A stretch of 64,000 nt of DNA from contig NZ_FJVE01000005.1 in the NCBI RefSeq assembly GCF_900078195.1, positions 201,001 through 265,000 on the forward strand, read 5' to 3'. Made by a program: the position numbers and the translations under genes. Below, one piece after another: positions 29,317-38,060 of this stretch (positions are counted from its first letter, which is position 1; every line of letters starts with the position of its first letter). The notes beneath the pieces were generated by a model, which was not told the DNA's origin, did no database searches, and saw only the letters and a list, made by a program, of their open reading frames with translations. This stretch comes from Clostridium sp. Marseille-P299. GTDB lineage: Bacteria; Bacillota; Clostridia; Lachnospirales; Lachnospiraceae.

Positions 29317-31554
29317 TTATGAATTATTATATCCTACCTTCTTAAATAAATCTTCATACTCCTTTGTGGATATAGGTTTACTAAAATAAAACCCTTGTGC
29401 AAACTTACAATCCATATCTCTAAGAATTTCAACATGTTTTTTAGTTTCAACACCCTCTACAACAACATCACATCCTAAAGTAGTAACCAATGAAATAATA
29501 TTTTCTAAAAGACTTATCTTTTCTACATCACTATCATCTCCTGAGAAGTCAAGAAATTTCTTGTCAATCTTTATTTCATCTACATTCAAATCATTTAAAT
29601 TACTTAATGAAGAATACCCGCTTCCAAAATCATCTAACGATACCCTGAATCCTTTTAAATGTAACTTTTCAAGGTTCTGATTAAATATTTTAGTATCATA
29701 TAGAGCTAAGCCCTCCAAAACTTCTAAAACAAGATAACTAGGACTAATATTATATTTAGATACAATTCCACATATTTTATCAACATAATCACTTTTGTAA
29801 AAAAGTAGCTTCGTTTGATTGACTGATATCGGATATACTTCATATCCTTTGTCTAACCAATCTCTTAAGGTTTTACATATCAATTCAATCATATATAAAT
29901 CCAACTCGATACAAAAACCATTTTTTTCAAATATCGGTATGAACTCGCCAGGATAAATTATACTTCCGTCTGATTTTATCCATCTTACTAAAGCCTCAGC
30001 ACCTATAATCTGATTTTGATTTATATCATATTTCGGTTGTAAAAACAATTTAAATTCATTTTCTTTTAAGGCAGTATACATAGAACTTTCAATCAGATTT
30101 TGTAATTTGATAGAAAGGAGTAATTTAGTATCAAAAAAGATGTATGTTTCGTTTAACTCTTTTGCTTTCTTCATTGCCCAAAGGGCATTACTCATCATCT
30201 GTTTGTAATCTTCACCCTCAGTACATACACCGACGCCAAACTGAATCTCATAACTACTATTTGCATTTGTAAAAAATTTCTTTATATTTTTTTCACATCG
30301 ATTGATTCTTGTAATAATCTCCTGCTTGTCATTACCTTGTATCAGTACTGCAAATTGATCTGCATTCTCTCTACAACAATATTCTTTATCTCGTAGCCCT
30401 TGTTCAATTGTTGAAGCGATAAAACATAAAAGTTCATCAGCATATTTTTCTCCAAAAGTATCATTAATTAATTGAAAATTCCTTATATTTAACCTAAGTA
30501 ATGTATAACTCAGACCATTATTTATTGTTTCCTTCATAATCTGGTTAAACCTTCCAAGACTTAGTGCGCCAGTTAATTTATCATGATATGCCATATTTTC
30601 AAGATAAGCATAATTTCTTTTTATGATACGATAACTATATAAAGTAAATATCCCAACGATTAGAATGATAACACCATAAATTAAAGTAGAATAGTTCAAC
30701 TGAGTTATAATCCATGACTGTATTGAATAATATGGGGTTATATTTACTAAATACCAATTATAATATTGCATCGGCAGAAAATAAACACAATACTTTGTTC
30801 CATCTTTTGTAAATGTGGAGAAATAACTAACTCTTTGCTCTAATGCATTTCTAACTTCACTTTCATCTAAAAACTGCACACTCATGGAAAAAATTGATTC
30901 AGTATTTTCATCCTCAATTCTATTTTTTGAGCGAATAAGATATTCACCAGTATCCGAAATAATATGTAAGTATGACTTAAACTTAATTCCATCATCCAAT
31001 AATTTAACATATTCTAAAGCGTCAGTATAAGCTGCTAAAACTCCAACTATTTTATCATCTTCTATAATTGGAACAGATATTGCTATTATACTTTTCTCTA
31101 AGTCCGTATCATAGAAAATTTTAGATACAGAATCTTTTCCTTTCCAACTTTCTTTTAAAGATTCCTGTAAATATTCATTCAGACTATTGAAATTAGTCTG
31201 TTTAATACCATCATTCACAGTTATATGATATACTTCATCATCTGTAAAAATAAGAGATATTCTAATAAATTTATTACTATCAGTAGATTCATTCAATCCT
31301 TTAACAAGTGATTCAGTCGGTTCCTTTGTCAACTTCACAAAACTTTTTAAGGTATTTAGCGTTTGGAAATCAGCTTCAAATTGTTTCGTAATTTGATAGC
31401 TATGATAATTACTCGTATTAGTAATTTCATTCTCTAAACTTCTGCTTTCGGCTTTTCTTAAAAGAATTACTAACAAGATTCCACCCATAAGAAATGCAAA
31501 CGCTAAAATAGAAATAAAAATAATTAAAAGTTTTAAATTTTTTTTAGCTTTCAT
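29317..31554 (-). CDS. Membrane GGDEF-EAL protein, probable c-di-GMP phosphodiesterase
   Basis: 745 residues: a membrane helix (10-33), an extracytoplasmic Cache-like sensor (35-285), a second helix (287-310), a GGDEF domain (about 325-480) whose signature is degraded to ENADQF, and an EAL domain (about 490-735). The EAL active-site residues are kept: AEALVRW, SVNQTK, LEVLEG, DDFGSGYSS, IKIDK, VEGVET and QGFYFSKP. It should therefore hydrolyse c-di-GMP but not make it. It lies 163 bp downstream of a diguanylate cyclase gene on the same strand. Confidence 0.92.
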   Translation of the reverse strand: MKAKKNLKLLIIFISILAFAFLMGGILLVILLRKAESRSLENEITNTSNYHSYQITKQFEADFQTLNTLKSFVKLTKEPTESLVKGLNESTDSNKFIRISLIFTDDEVYHITVNDGIKQTNFNSLNEYLQESLKESWKGKDSVSKIFYDTDLEKSIIAISVPIIEDDKIVGVLAAYTDALEYVKLLDDGIKFKSYLHIISDTGEYLIRSKNRIEDENTESIFSMSVQFLDESEVRNALEQRVSYFSTFTKDGTKYCVYFLPMQYYNWYLVNITPYYSIQSWIITQLNYSTLIYGVIILIVGIFTLYSYRIIKRNYAYLENMAYHDKLTGALSLGRFNQIMKETINNGLSYTLLRLNIRNFQLINDTFGEKYADELLCFIASTIEQGLRDKEYCCRENADQFAVLIQGNDKQEIITRINRCEKNIKKFFTNANSSYEIQFGVGVCTEGEDYKQMMSNALWAMKKAKELNETYIFFDTKLLLSIKLQNLIESSMYTALKENEFKLFLQPKYDINQNQIIGAEALVRWIKSDGSIIYPGEFIPIFEKNGFCIELDLYMIELICKTLRDWLDKGYEVYPISVNQTKLLFYKSDYVDKICGIVSKYNISPSYLVLEVLEGLALYDTKIFNQNLEKLHLKGFRVSLDDFGSGYSSLSNLNDLNVDEIKIDKKFLDFSGDDSDVEKISLLENIISLVTTLGCDVVVEGVETKKHVEILRDMDCKFAQGFYFSKPISTKEYEDLFKKVGYNNS

Positions 31555-31647
31555 TTATCTTTTTCTTCCTCATATATTTTTTAACTTTCTTCAATCAATA
31601 TATTTAATCTTCTTCTAATATTTCTTTTAGACACTCCATTATAAGAT

Positions 31648-31674
31648 CAAAGAAAGTACATAGCACGTTTTCAC
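31648..31674 (+). repeat. 27-bp repeated motif, copy 1
   Basis: CAAAG-AAAGTACATAGCAC-GTTTTCAC matches 39067-39093 at 22 of 27 positions. This copy lies between the GGDEF and GGDEF-EAL genes. The role is unknown. Confidence 0.55.
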
Positions 31675-31717
31675 CGTAAGTACGATTGGCGAGTACATTC
31701 ACCTCAGTGAAACACTT

Positions 31718-33724
31718 TTAAATATCTAGTCTTTCTCTTTTTTTACAATTCTTCGTACATTTACTACACTCATTACCCATACAACGAATGTTCTCCTCAT
31801 TAATATAAAATCTATCTTTGCCTAATTTTTTTGCTCCATATAGGGCAACATCTGCACATTTGTACAACTCTTCATAAGTACTTGTAAGATTATCTACAAA
31901 TGCCACTCCAATACTAGTTGATACTCCATATGTATGATAGTAAAAACTCAATTCACTTCGTATATTCTCTAATAAAGAATTTAGCTTATTGCATAACACT
32001 TCCTTAGACAGTTCGGTATCCATAAAAACAGCAAACTCATCCCCGCCCAATCTTGCAATAACATCATGTTTTCTAAAACTGGAAACCAAACAAACAGCAA
32101 ATTTCTTCAGTAGTTTATCCCCTTCTGGGTGCCCTAGTGCATCATTCACTGATTTAAAATTATCAAGATCAAAGATGAGCATAATTCCTTTTTCTGAGTT
32201 ATTATCCAAATATTGTTTAACATTCTTCTCTAACCCCCCTCTATTCATTAACTTAGTTAATGGATCTGTTTCCGCTTTCTCTTGAACATTATGAAGTGCT
32301 TGTTTAATTTGTTTCATCTGAACTTCATCTTCAGTATTGTCAAGTATCATTCCATAAAATTCATCCTTTGAATGAAATGATGCAATACTAATATATCTAC
32401 CGTTTATCTCAATCATTCCATCATCATTCTTAGCAGTGGAATCCAAATACTTCACGTAGCGCTCAAATCCCTTTGGTGTCGACTTTATTTCATTCCATAC
32501 ATTATCATCTATACCTAAAATACTTTGAATATTATCAGAGAAAAAATTCTGATTAATTGAATATAAACATTCAAATACTGCTACGTGGCCATCGATGGTA
32601 CTTATAATTCTTGACATTCTCTCAGCCTTAGTTTTGTAGCTATCCTTCCAGTCATTTAATATTCCACATATTTTTCTTAACTCTGTATTATAGTCTGTTT
32701 CAAATGTAATATCATAACAACCTTCTATTAATTGCTTAATATTAAACTCGATCGAGAAAAGATCCTTCAAGATGTATTTTTTTACATAGTGGTTTAAGCT
32801 CATCCATGCACTCATAATAATAAGTACTACGACACTACATAACTCCAAAAATTGAAGTCTTATTGCATTGAATACTACTTCTGCTTGTACATAGGCACCT
32901 ATAATCTTATTCCCTATCTCCTTTGTTTTTAAATATTTCAAGGATCCATTAATTTTAACTATTCTCCCTTTTTTCCCTTCTTGGAGTATAGCAATGAACT
33001 CCTCCTTAGTATGTACATTAGCAAAGTTTAAGTCTTGCTCATTATTCCTTGTAATTCCTTCAATTTCCCCACTCTCTTTATCAATTAAAAATATTGTTTT
33101 CTCATATATAGTAGGGGTTTTATTTACGATTGATGCAATCGTATCACTTGCTAATAAGTTTTCTAAAACACTTGGATTTAAACCGATTTGGACTACAGAA
33201 AACAATTCCGAATTTGATTTTACCCCAATATAGATTTGATTTTCTTGTCCTAATATCTTAATTCCATCCAGCTGAACTACATTTGCATCTAAATCTTTGC
33301 TCTCTATCAACTTCCAAAAAGGAGATGCCTCTTGATACTCTCGTAAATCTAATCCTATGGATTTCTCATCACTGCTATAAATGATTGTCCCCCTATCGTC
33401 TAAGATGTGTATAGATTCCACTTCCATCAATTCTTTTATCTTTTTTAGCGTTGAAGTATTACAACTTTGCTCTGGATTATTCTCTAATATGTATCGTATG
33501 GCGTATGCCCTATTCAAATAATCTTCTTTGAACATCTCTTCTTTCTCTTCAATAACTAACTTACTATTTTCATACGAAATCTCAACTTGTTCAAGCATCT
33601 CACTAAGCCCTTTAAAAGAACTCTTGCTTTGTTCTATAAATACTACTCCTAAGCACACAGCAAACATAACAAAAGCTGTAATGACCAAACATAATACTAT
33701 TGATCGAAACAAAATTTTCTTCAA
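31718..33724 (-). CDS. Membrane diguanylate cyclase with Cys-rich tail
   Basis: About 668 residues: membrane helix near the N-terminus, extracytoplasmic sensor, second helix near 300, a PAS-like segment and a C-terminal GGDEF domain. The active site is intact (RLGGDEFAV) and RKHD five residues before GGDEF is the inhibitory I-site. After the cyclase comes a tail CMGNECSKCTKNC with four Cys, which could bind metal or respond to redox. The start is a TTG at 33724, five bases after GGAGG; a TTG at 33736 overlaps that site. A c-di-GMP riboswitch lies about 300 bp upstream in its leader. Confidence 0.93.
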   Translation of the reverse strand: MKKILFRSIVLCLVITAFVMFAVCLGVVFIEQSKSSFKGLSEMLEQVEISYENSKLVIEEKEEMFKEDYLNRAYAIRYILENNPEQSCNTSTLKKIKELMEVESIHILDDRGTIIYSSDEKSIGLDLREYQEASPFWKLIESKDLDANVVQLDGIKILGQENQIYIGVKSNSELFSVVQIGLNPSVLENLLASDTIASIVNKTPTIYEKTIFLIDKESGEIEGITRNNEQDLNFANVHTKEEFIAILQEGKKGRIVKINGSLKYLKTKEIGNKIIGAYVQAEVVFNAIRLQFLELCSVVVLIIMSAWMSLNHYVKKYILKDLFSIEFNIKQLIEGCYDITFETDYNTELRKICGILNDWKDSYKTKAERMSRIISTIDGHVAVFECLYSINQNFFSDNIQSILGIDDNVWNEIKSTPKGFERYVKYLDSTAKNDDGMIEINGRYISIASFHSKDEFYGMILDNTEDEVQMKQIKQALHNVQEKAETDPLTKLMNRGGLEKNVKQYLDNNSEKGIMLIFDLDNFKSVNDALGHPEGDKLLKKFAVCLVSSFRKHDVIARLGGDEFAVFMDTELSKEVLCNKLNSLLENIRSELSFYYHTYGVSTSIGVAFVDNLTSTYEELYKCADVALYGAKKLGKDRFYINEENIRCMGNECSKCTKNCKKRERLDI

Positions 33725-33998
33725 AATTACCTCCAAAACCGTACAAATTGTTTTTGTAAAAATTGTTCAAAGCAAAAAAATGCAATAAGTGATCAATATT
33801 AAAAAGTTACATTGCTGGAAAACTCCATAACGTACTTTCTTCTAATACAATCAATTATTGCAGTTCATCTAAAATCATGTAAGCCATCTAGATAACAATC
33901 ATAACGAAGTCTAAATCTTCACTCTTTTGCACGCTGTTTTTTCTGGCTACCTTTTTACACATTACCTCCTCTTTTCGGAAGTCTGTTAAGATCTACAT

Positions 33999-34021
33999 AA
34001 AAAAAGTACACAAAAGGGTAC
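33999..34021 (-). terminator. Riboswitch-linked terminator hairpin
   Basis: On the minus strand GTAC-C-C-TTTT-G-T-GTAC (five pairs with one mismatch) is followed by seven T, directly downstream of the c-di-GMP aptamer. Its 5' arm belongs to a TTTGCGTAC stretch that can instead pair with GTACGCAAA of the aptamer core, so the two structures exclude each other. Confidence 0.65.
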
Positions 34022-34112
34022 GCAAAAATTTAAACCTCGCAACTATCTACCTTAAAGGGCCCTATAGCTTTGCGTACATCTCTTTTCAAGAAGTTTGTCT
34101 ATAATTTTTTGA
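34022..34112 (-). ncRNA. c-di-GMP-I (GEMM) riboswitch
   Basis: On the minus strand the core reads ACAAAC, a stem with a GAAA-type loop (CTTCTTGAAAAGAG), ACGCAAAGC, GGGCC, AAGGTAGATAG and GCGAGGTT. These follow in order the conserved blocks of the GEMM-I aptamer (CAAACC, GAAA loop, ACGCAAAGCC, GGCC, GGUAGGUAGCGGGGUU). A P1 stem AAAAATT / AATTTTT closes it. The gene downstream is a diguanylate cyclase, a textbook c-di-GMP target. The remaining leader to 33724 has no other recognisable element. Confidence 0.82.
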
Positions 34113-34238
34113 TTATTTTACATATTTTTTATTTTATTGTCAAGAAAAATATAGCAAAATATTTTCCAAATAAGTGTATTTAGAGTCTTTATTTGACCAT
34201 TCAGCAGCTTAGTCTCTTCTAAAAACTTTTAAGTGCAT

Positions 34239-34275
34239 AAAAAAAGCCATTACACAACCTTCGTCATGTAACAGC
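34239..34275 (-). terminator. Terminator downstream of the intron
   Basis: On the minus strand a nine-bp stem GCTGTTACA / TGTGTAATGGC (two wobble pairs) is followed by seven T. It lies just past the group II intron end and may be a second terminator of the rpsF-ssb-rpsR operon. Confidence 0.75.
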
Positions 34276-34344
34276 CTTATTAATTCTCTTACTTTAAAAT
34301 CGAGTAGGAGGAAATTCATTAATTGAATTTCCGTCCTCTCACAC

Positions 34345-34378
34345 CACCGTACGTACCGTTCGGTATACGGCGGTTCAA
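34345..34378 (-). ncRNA. Group II intron domain V
   Basis: On the minus strand ACCGCCGTA pairs with TACGGTGGT around an inner CCG-AA-CGG element, the 34-nt catalytic hairpin of group II introns. A domain VI hairpin (GAAATTCAATTAATGAATTTC) follows toward 34310. Confidence 0.8.
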
Positions 34379-34383
34379 TAAGA

Positions 34384-35796
34384 TTACCTTATTTGCGAAT
34401 ATCTTTCACTAAGTGTTATAAAACCTTGTTCTCTAAGATATTTATTGGTAAGAGTTGAATTTAAGATTGGGCTATTGGAGATTCTCCAGTAGCCTTTCCT
34501 TGTATTCGCATGTTCCCATGCTTTCCAATTCTCTACCCCTAGTTTAACTAAGTTATCATGTTTCGTTTTAATCTTTTTCCACTGTTTCCAGTAACAAAGA
34601 CGTAAACGTCTTCTTAGCCACTCATCAAGTTCTCGTAAGGTACCTTTCATATCTGCTAGTTTGAAGTAACTTATCCAGCCAACAATTAATTGTTTTAGTT
34701 TAATAGCTCTGAGTTCCATACTCATTGCATTACTTCTTCCAGTGATACTCTTAAGTTTTCCTTTTAACTTCTTAACAGAAACTTGATGTACTCTTATTCC
34801 CATTTCACCTTTCTTATTGTAAAAGGTATATCCTAAATATTTTAGTTTCCATGGTCGGTCTACCTTACTTTTCTCTTTGTTAACTTTAAGCTTCAAGTCC
34901 TTTTCTATAAACTCCGTGATACTTTTCATAACTCGCTCTGCTGATTTCTTTGATTTCACGTATACATTGCAATCATCTGCATAACGGCAGAACTTAAGTC
35001 CTCTTCGTTCTAATTCCATATCTAGTTCATGCAACATGATATTACTTAATAGTGGAGATAAGTTCCCACCTTGAGGCACCCCTTCTACAGTAGCACTTAC
35101 TAATCCCTTTTCCATCACTCCTGCATTTAGATACTTCCTTATCAGTCCGATTACTCGTATATCCTTGACTTCTTTATAAATCAGCCCAATTAACCTATCG
35201 TGGTTGACAGTATCAAAGTACTTTTCTAAATCTATATCTACCGCCCATTTATAGCCTTCATCCATGTATTCTTTACATTTTAGAATTGCTTGATGCGCGT
35301 TTCGATTTGGTCTAAATCCATAACTATTCTCTGAAAATTTCTTCTCAAAGATTGGCGTTAGTACTTGTGATACTGCCTGTTGTATCACTCGGTCTACTAC
35401 AGTTGGTATCCCTAATGGTCTTGTTTTCCCGTTATCCTTTGGTATCTCTACCCTTCTTACGGGATTCGGTTTATAACTTCCATCTGCTATGGATTGCTTA
35501 AGCTCTTCGCCATGACTTCTTAGATATGGTAGAAGTTCATCTACTCCCATCTTGTCGATTCCATGACTTCCTTTATTCTTCTTTACACGTTTAAAGGCTT
35601 CATTTAGATTTTCATTACTAATGATTTTCTCTAGCAATCCATAGTGATATTCTCTTCGGGCGTTCTGTCTGTTATCCGACGTCATAGAAATGCTCGGCGC
35701 CTTTGCATAGCTTTCGAGTTCCACTCTATCCTTTTGCAAATGACCTGATTCTGTATTCAGTTGTCTGCTGTCATCACATTTCTTTGTTTCTTTCAA
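34384..35796 (-). CDS. ltrA: Group II intron reverse transcriptase/maturase
   Basis: 470 residues. Reverse transcriptase domain with PLGIPTVVDRVIQQA, VDIDLEKYFDTVNHD, GVPQGGNLSPLLSN and the catalytic YADD (about 290). Domain X (RRRLRLCYWKQWKKIKT, ANTRKGYWRISNSP) follows. There is no C-terminal HNH endonuclease, which fits class C. The sequence closely recalls the Geobacillus GsI-IIC enzyme. The start is a TTG ten bases after AGGAGG. The frame is intact, so the element may be active. Confidence 0.95.
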   Translation of the reverse strand: MKETKKCDDSRQLNTESGHLQKDRVELESYAKAPSISMTSDNRQNARREYHYGLLEKIISNENLNEAFKRVKKNKGSHGIDKMGVDELLPYLRSHGEELKQSIADGSYKPNPVRRVEIPKDNGKTRPLGIPTVVDRVIQQAVSQVLTPIFEKKFSENSYGFRPNRNAHQAILKCKEYMDEGYKWAVDIDLEKYFDTVNHDRLIGLIYKEVKDIRVIGLIRKYLNAGVMEKGLVSATVEGVPQGGNLSPLLSNIMLHELDMELERRGLKFCRYADDCNVYVKSKKSAERVMKSITEFIEKDLKLKVNKEKSKVDRPWKLKYLGYTFYNKKGEMGIRVHQVSVKKLKGKLKSITGRSNAMSMELRAIKLKQLIVGWISYFKLADMKGTLRELDEWLRRRLRLCYWKQWKKIKTKHDNLVKLGVENWKAWEHANTRKGYWRISNSPILNSTLTNKYLREQGFITLSERYSQIR

Positions 35797-36222
35797 ACTT
35801 TCAAAACCTCCTATTGTTCAGTCCTTCCCAAAGGTCGTCGACTACCTCCGGTACTATGACCTCTGCTGACTTCTTAGTGTTCAGCCATACATCACTGCAT
35901 GGGTTGTCATTTCAGAGTTCACTTCCATGACGTATCACTAAGACCTCCCCAGGTAAGAACGCAATCTTCCTCTCCATCTATCTGCCACATTTACATTAAT
36001 TAATTTCGAGTAGTTATTGGACTTCGATTTGTATAGCAATCTTATCCTTAATTAATGCCTTGTATGTGATTTCTGTTCGTCAGACCAGAGATTTGCCCAC
36101 GGACTTCCTTCAGATTCGCCCTCACGAACGACACCCTTGTCTTGGGCTATACACTTGCCACTACTAGGCTGTGTTAGGGACTTTAACCCATTAGATTGCG
36201 CCCATGCTGGGCACACTATATA

Positions 36223-36252
36223 AAGGCCTGGTAAATACATTTACCAGGCCTT
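36223..36252 (-). terminator. Terminator of the rpsF-ssb-rpsR operon
   Basis: A perfect 14-bp stem AAGGCCTGGTAAAT / ATTTACCAGGCCTT lies 24 bp after the rpsR stop codon. The T-run is cut short: six bases after the stem the group II intron begins. Confidence 0.9.
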
Positions 36253-36275
36253 CATAATCATCGATCAATTTATAA

Positions 36276-36548
36276 TTAATCTAATGTGTATGGCATTAAA
36301 GCGATGTGACGAGCACGTTTAACAGCTACTGTAAGAGCTCTTTGGTGCTTAGCACAGTTTCCAGTAATTCTTCTAGGAAGAATTTTACCTCTTTCAGAAA
36401 CGTATCTCTTTAATTTATTTACATCCTTATAGTCGATACCTGTGTGATTTTTGTCAGCACAGAATACACAAACTTTCTTTCTTCTACGGGTTACTCTTCT
36501 CTTCATTGGAGCATCACCCTTATCACTTTTATCTTTATTAAAAGCCAT
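36276..36548 (-). CDS. rpsR: Ribosomal protein bS18
   Basis: 90 residues. The core [40 protein letters not shown] is the S18 signature, and the N-terminus has Cys residues in [11 protein letters not shown]. It pairs with S6 in the 30S platform. Start at 36548, supported by AAGGAGG eight bases upstream; an upstream ATG at 36587 has no such site. Last gene of rpsF-ssb-rpsR. Confidence 0.97.
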   Translation of the reverse strand: MAFNKDKSDKGDAPMKRRVTRRRKKVCVFCADKNHTGIDYKDVNKLKRYVSERGKILPRRITGNCAKHQRALTVAVKRARHIALMPYTLD

Positions 36549-36632
36549 GACTATTACCTCCTTATCCAAATTCTTAAAACATAACAAAATTTGTTATGAT
36601 ATTCTTATACATGTTAGGTTGATTACACAAGT

Positions 36633-37067
36633 TTAGTTAAATGGTAGTTCTTCATCAATTCCATCAGGAATATTCATAAAGCCGTCACCAATAGCTGCAC
36701 TTGGAGTAGGTCTTGATGTTGCTTGGAATCCACTGTTTTCACTTGCGCTTTTGCTTTCAGCAAATTCAGATTCTTCTACCACAACTTCTGTTGTATAAAC
36801 TTTTTGACCTTCTTTATTCGTATAGCTACCTGTTTGTATTCTACCAGTAACTGCGATTTTAAGACCTTGTCTATAATACTTCTCTGCATGTTCTGCTGTT
36901 TTACCAAACGCTACACAAGAAATGAAATCTGCATCAGCTTCACCTTGGCGTTTGAATCTACGATCTACTGCTAAAGTAAATCTAGCAATTGCTAAAGAAC
37001 TTTCGCCCTGAGAGTATCTAACTTCTGGGTCTCTTGTGAGTCTACCCATTAAAATGACTTTGTTCAT
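36633..37067 (-). CDS. ssb: Single-stranded DNA-binding protein
   Basis: 144 residues. The OB fold begins MNKVILMGRLTRDPEVRY; the linker is short, and the C-terminal tip GIDEELPFN is the acidic peptide that docks replication and repair partners. AAAGGAGG precedes the ATG. It lies between rpsF and rpsR as in most Firmicutes. Confidence 0.97.
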   Translation of the reverse strand: MNKVILMGRLTRDPEVRYSQGESSLAIARFTLAVDRRFKRQGEADADFISCVAFGKTAEHAEKYYRQGLKIAVTGRIQTGSYTNKEGQKVYTTEVVVEESEFAESKSASENSGFQATSRPTPSAAIGDGFMNIPDGIDEELPFN

Positions 37068-37087
37068 ATAAGGAAAAACCTCCTTTA

Positions 37088-37375
37088 CTATGCGTCCCGT
37101 CTAATGCATAAAAATCTGATTACATTTTCCATAATACGAAGTCTTTGTTCGATTTCGTTTGGAGTTGTAGAATCAGCATCGAATTGGATGAAATAGTAAT
37201 ATCCTTCTTTCATCTTTTGGATTTCGTAAGCTAGTCTCTTCTTACCCCAATCATCAACGTTAGTAATTGTACCGCCGAATTTTGTAATAAGATCTTTTAC
37301 AGCTTCTACTGCAGCATTTCTAGCTTCATCCTCGATTTTTGCATTTACAACTAAGGATAATTCATATTGATTCAT
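37088..37375 (-). CDS. rpsF: Ribosomal protein bS6
   Basis: 95 residues: MNQYELSLVVNAKIEDEARNA, WGKKRLAYEIQKMKEGYYYFIQF and the C-terminal RIMENVIRFLCIR are S6 motifs. The start at 37375 has AAAGGAGG upstream. An in-frame ATG at 37486 lies inside the promoter and cannot be translated from it. First gene of rpsF-ssb-rpsR. Confidence 0.97.
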   Translation of the reverse strand: MNQYELSLVVNAKIEDEARNAAVEAVKDLITKFGGTITNVDDWGKKRLAYEIQKMKEGYYYFIQFDADSTTPNEIEQRLRIMENVIRFLCIRRDA

Positions 37376-37403
37376 AGTTGCGTGCACCTCCTTTTGGTCT
37401 CTG

Positions 37404-37424
37404 GCCCTATGCTTGTCATAGAGC
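37404..37424 (-). promoter_or_regulatory. Hairpin in the rpsF leader
   Basis: An eight-bp stem (GCTCTATG / CATAGGGC, five-base loop) in the 5' leader, ahead of the rpsF ribosome binding site. rpsF leaders can carry an S6:S18 binding site; I cannot confirm its conserved bulge here. Confidence 0.35.
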
Positions 37425-37457
37425 AAGGAATTAATGTGTAACATATCACAATTTGGT

Positions 37458-37486
37458 ATTATATCATAGAATTCATTCGTGTTCAA
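37458..37486 (-). promoter_or_regulatory. Sigma-A promoter of rpsF-ssb-rpsR
   Basis: On the minus strand TTGAAC and a perfect TATAAT are 17 bp apart, about 83 bp upstream of the rpsF start codon. Confidence 0.85.
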
Positions 37487-37556
37487 GTCCTAAATATTCA
37501 CAAAATAATTCAAAGTATTTAAACATCTAGCATAAGGTTATTTCAAGTTTTGTATT

Positions 37557-37742
37557 TTACTGCTTTGCAGGTATTACTTGTCTAATACTCTTTTCTACTT
37601 GCTTTCTTGGTATCATAATTTGATGATCACAGCCTTTACATTTTAAACGAAAGTCAATGCCGACTCGAAGAATTTCCCACTCATTACTTCCACATGGGTG
37701 CTGTTTTTTTAATTTTATAATGTCTCCAACGTTTAAATCCAT
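37557..37742 (-). CDS. DUF951 small protein
   Basis: 61 residues. The block VGDIIKLKKQHPCGSNEWEILRVG, then RLKCKGCDHQIMIPR, identifies the DUF951 family, with Cys residues that could form a zinc site. Start at the ATG at 37742 behind GGAAGG; a TTG three codons upstream is an alternative. The role is unknown. The family is common in Firmicutes. Confidence 0.9.
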   Translation of the reverse strand: MDLNVGDIIKLKKQHPCGSNEWEILRVGIDFRLKCKGCDHQIMIPRKQVEKSIRQVIPAKQ

Positions 37743-37877
37743 CTTTGTCAACCTTCCTTCTTATAAACTTAAAACATAAATCTATTTATTTTAACAAAAT
37801 AATCCTAATTTCTATATTCAAATAGTAAATACTTGATTTTCAGGTTTTATTATAGCATAAAATTTCTTACTTTCCTA

Positions 37878-37906
37878 TTGCATTTTAAAATAAAGTGTAG
37901 TATTAT
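37878..37906 (+). promoter_or_regulatory. Sigma-A promoter for the hemolysin III gene
   Basis: TTGCAT and TATTAT with a 17-bp spacer, 172 bp ahead of the start codon. The long leader that follows contains a perfect dyad and tandem repeats. Confidence 0.6.
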
Positions 37907-37918
37907 ACTCTCATATTC

Positions 37919-37941
37919 AATGTAGTTTTTAAAACTACATT
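37919..37941. promoter_or_regulatory. Perfect 23-bp dyad after the promoter
   Basis: AATGTAGTTTT and its exact complement around one central base, about six bases after the expected transcription start. The symmetry and position fit a repressor operator or an early RNA hairpin. Confidence 0.6.
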
Positions 37942-38001
37942 ACATATTTAAAATAACTTTGATAAGAATATTTATTAACTATATGGTTACTATATATGTT
38001 A

Positions 38002-38060
38002 TCTTATTTTAAAAAAATTATTTTTATTTTAAAAATTATATTTTATTTTAAAAAAATTAC
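38002..38060 (+). repeat. Three 20-bp AT-rich tandem repeats
   Basis: Three contiguous units of 20, 19 and 20 bp built on TTATTTTAAAAAAATTA lie directly before the ribosome binding site of the hemolysin III gene. They contain no GC pair except at unit edges. Confidence 0.75.

Larger units (their letters stand above)
34299..36216 (-). mobile_element. Group II intron (class IIC) with encoded maturase
   Basis: The 5' end GTGTGCCC at 36216 fits the GUGYG consensus. About 420 nt of structured RNA precede the maturase gene. Domain V and domain VI follow it, and the intron ends in CTACTCGAT near 34299. The total of about 1.9 kb is in the small class-C range. The 5' exon is the terminator hairpin of rpsR, six bases from the junction; insertion after intrinsic terminators is the known habit of class C introns. 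The 3' end is placed by consensus and could be off by a few bases. Confidence 0.9.

Noticed and set aside
36052..36240. 62-codon minus-strand frame near the intron 5' end
   Set aside because: It lies in the structured RNA of the group II intron; it is not a gene.
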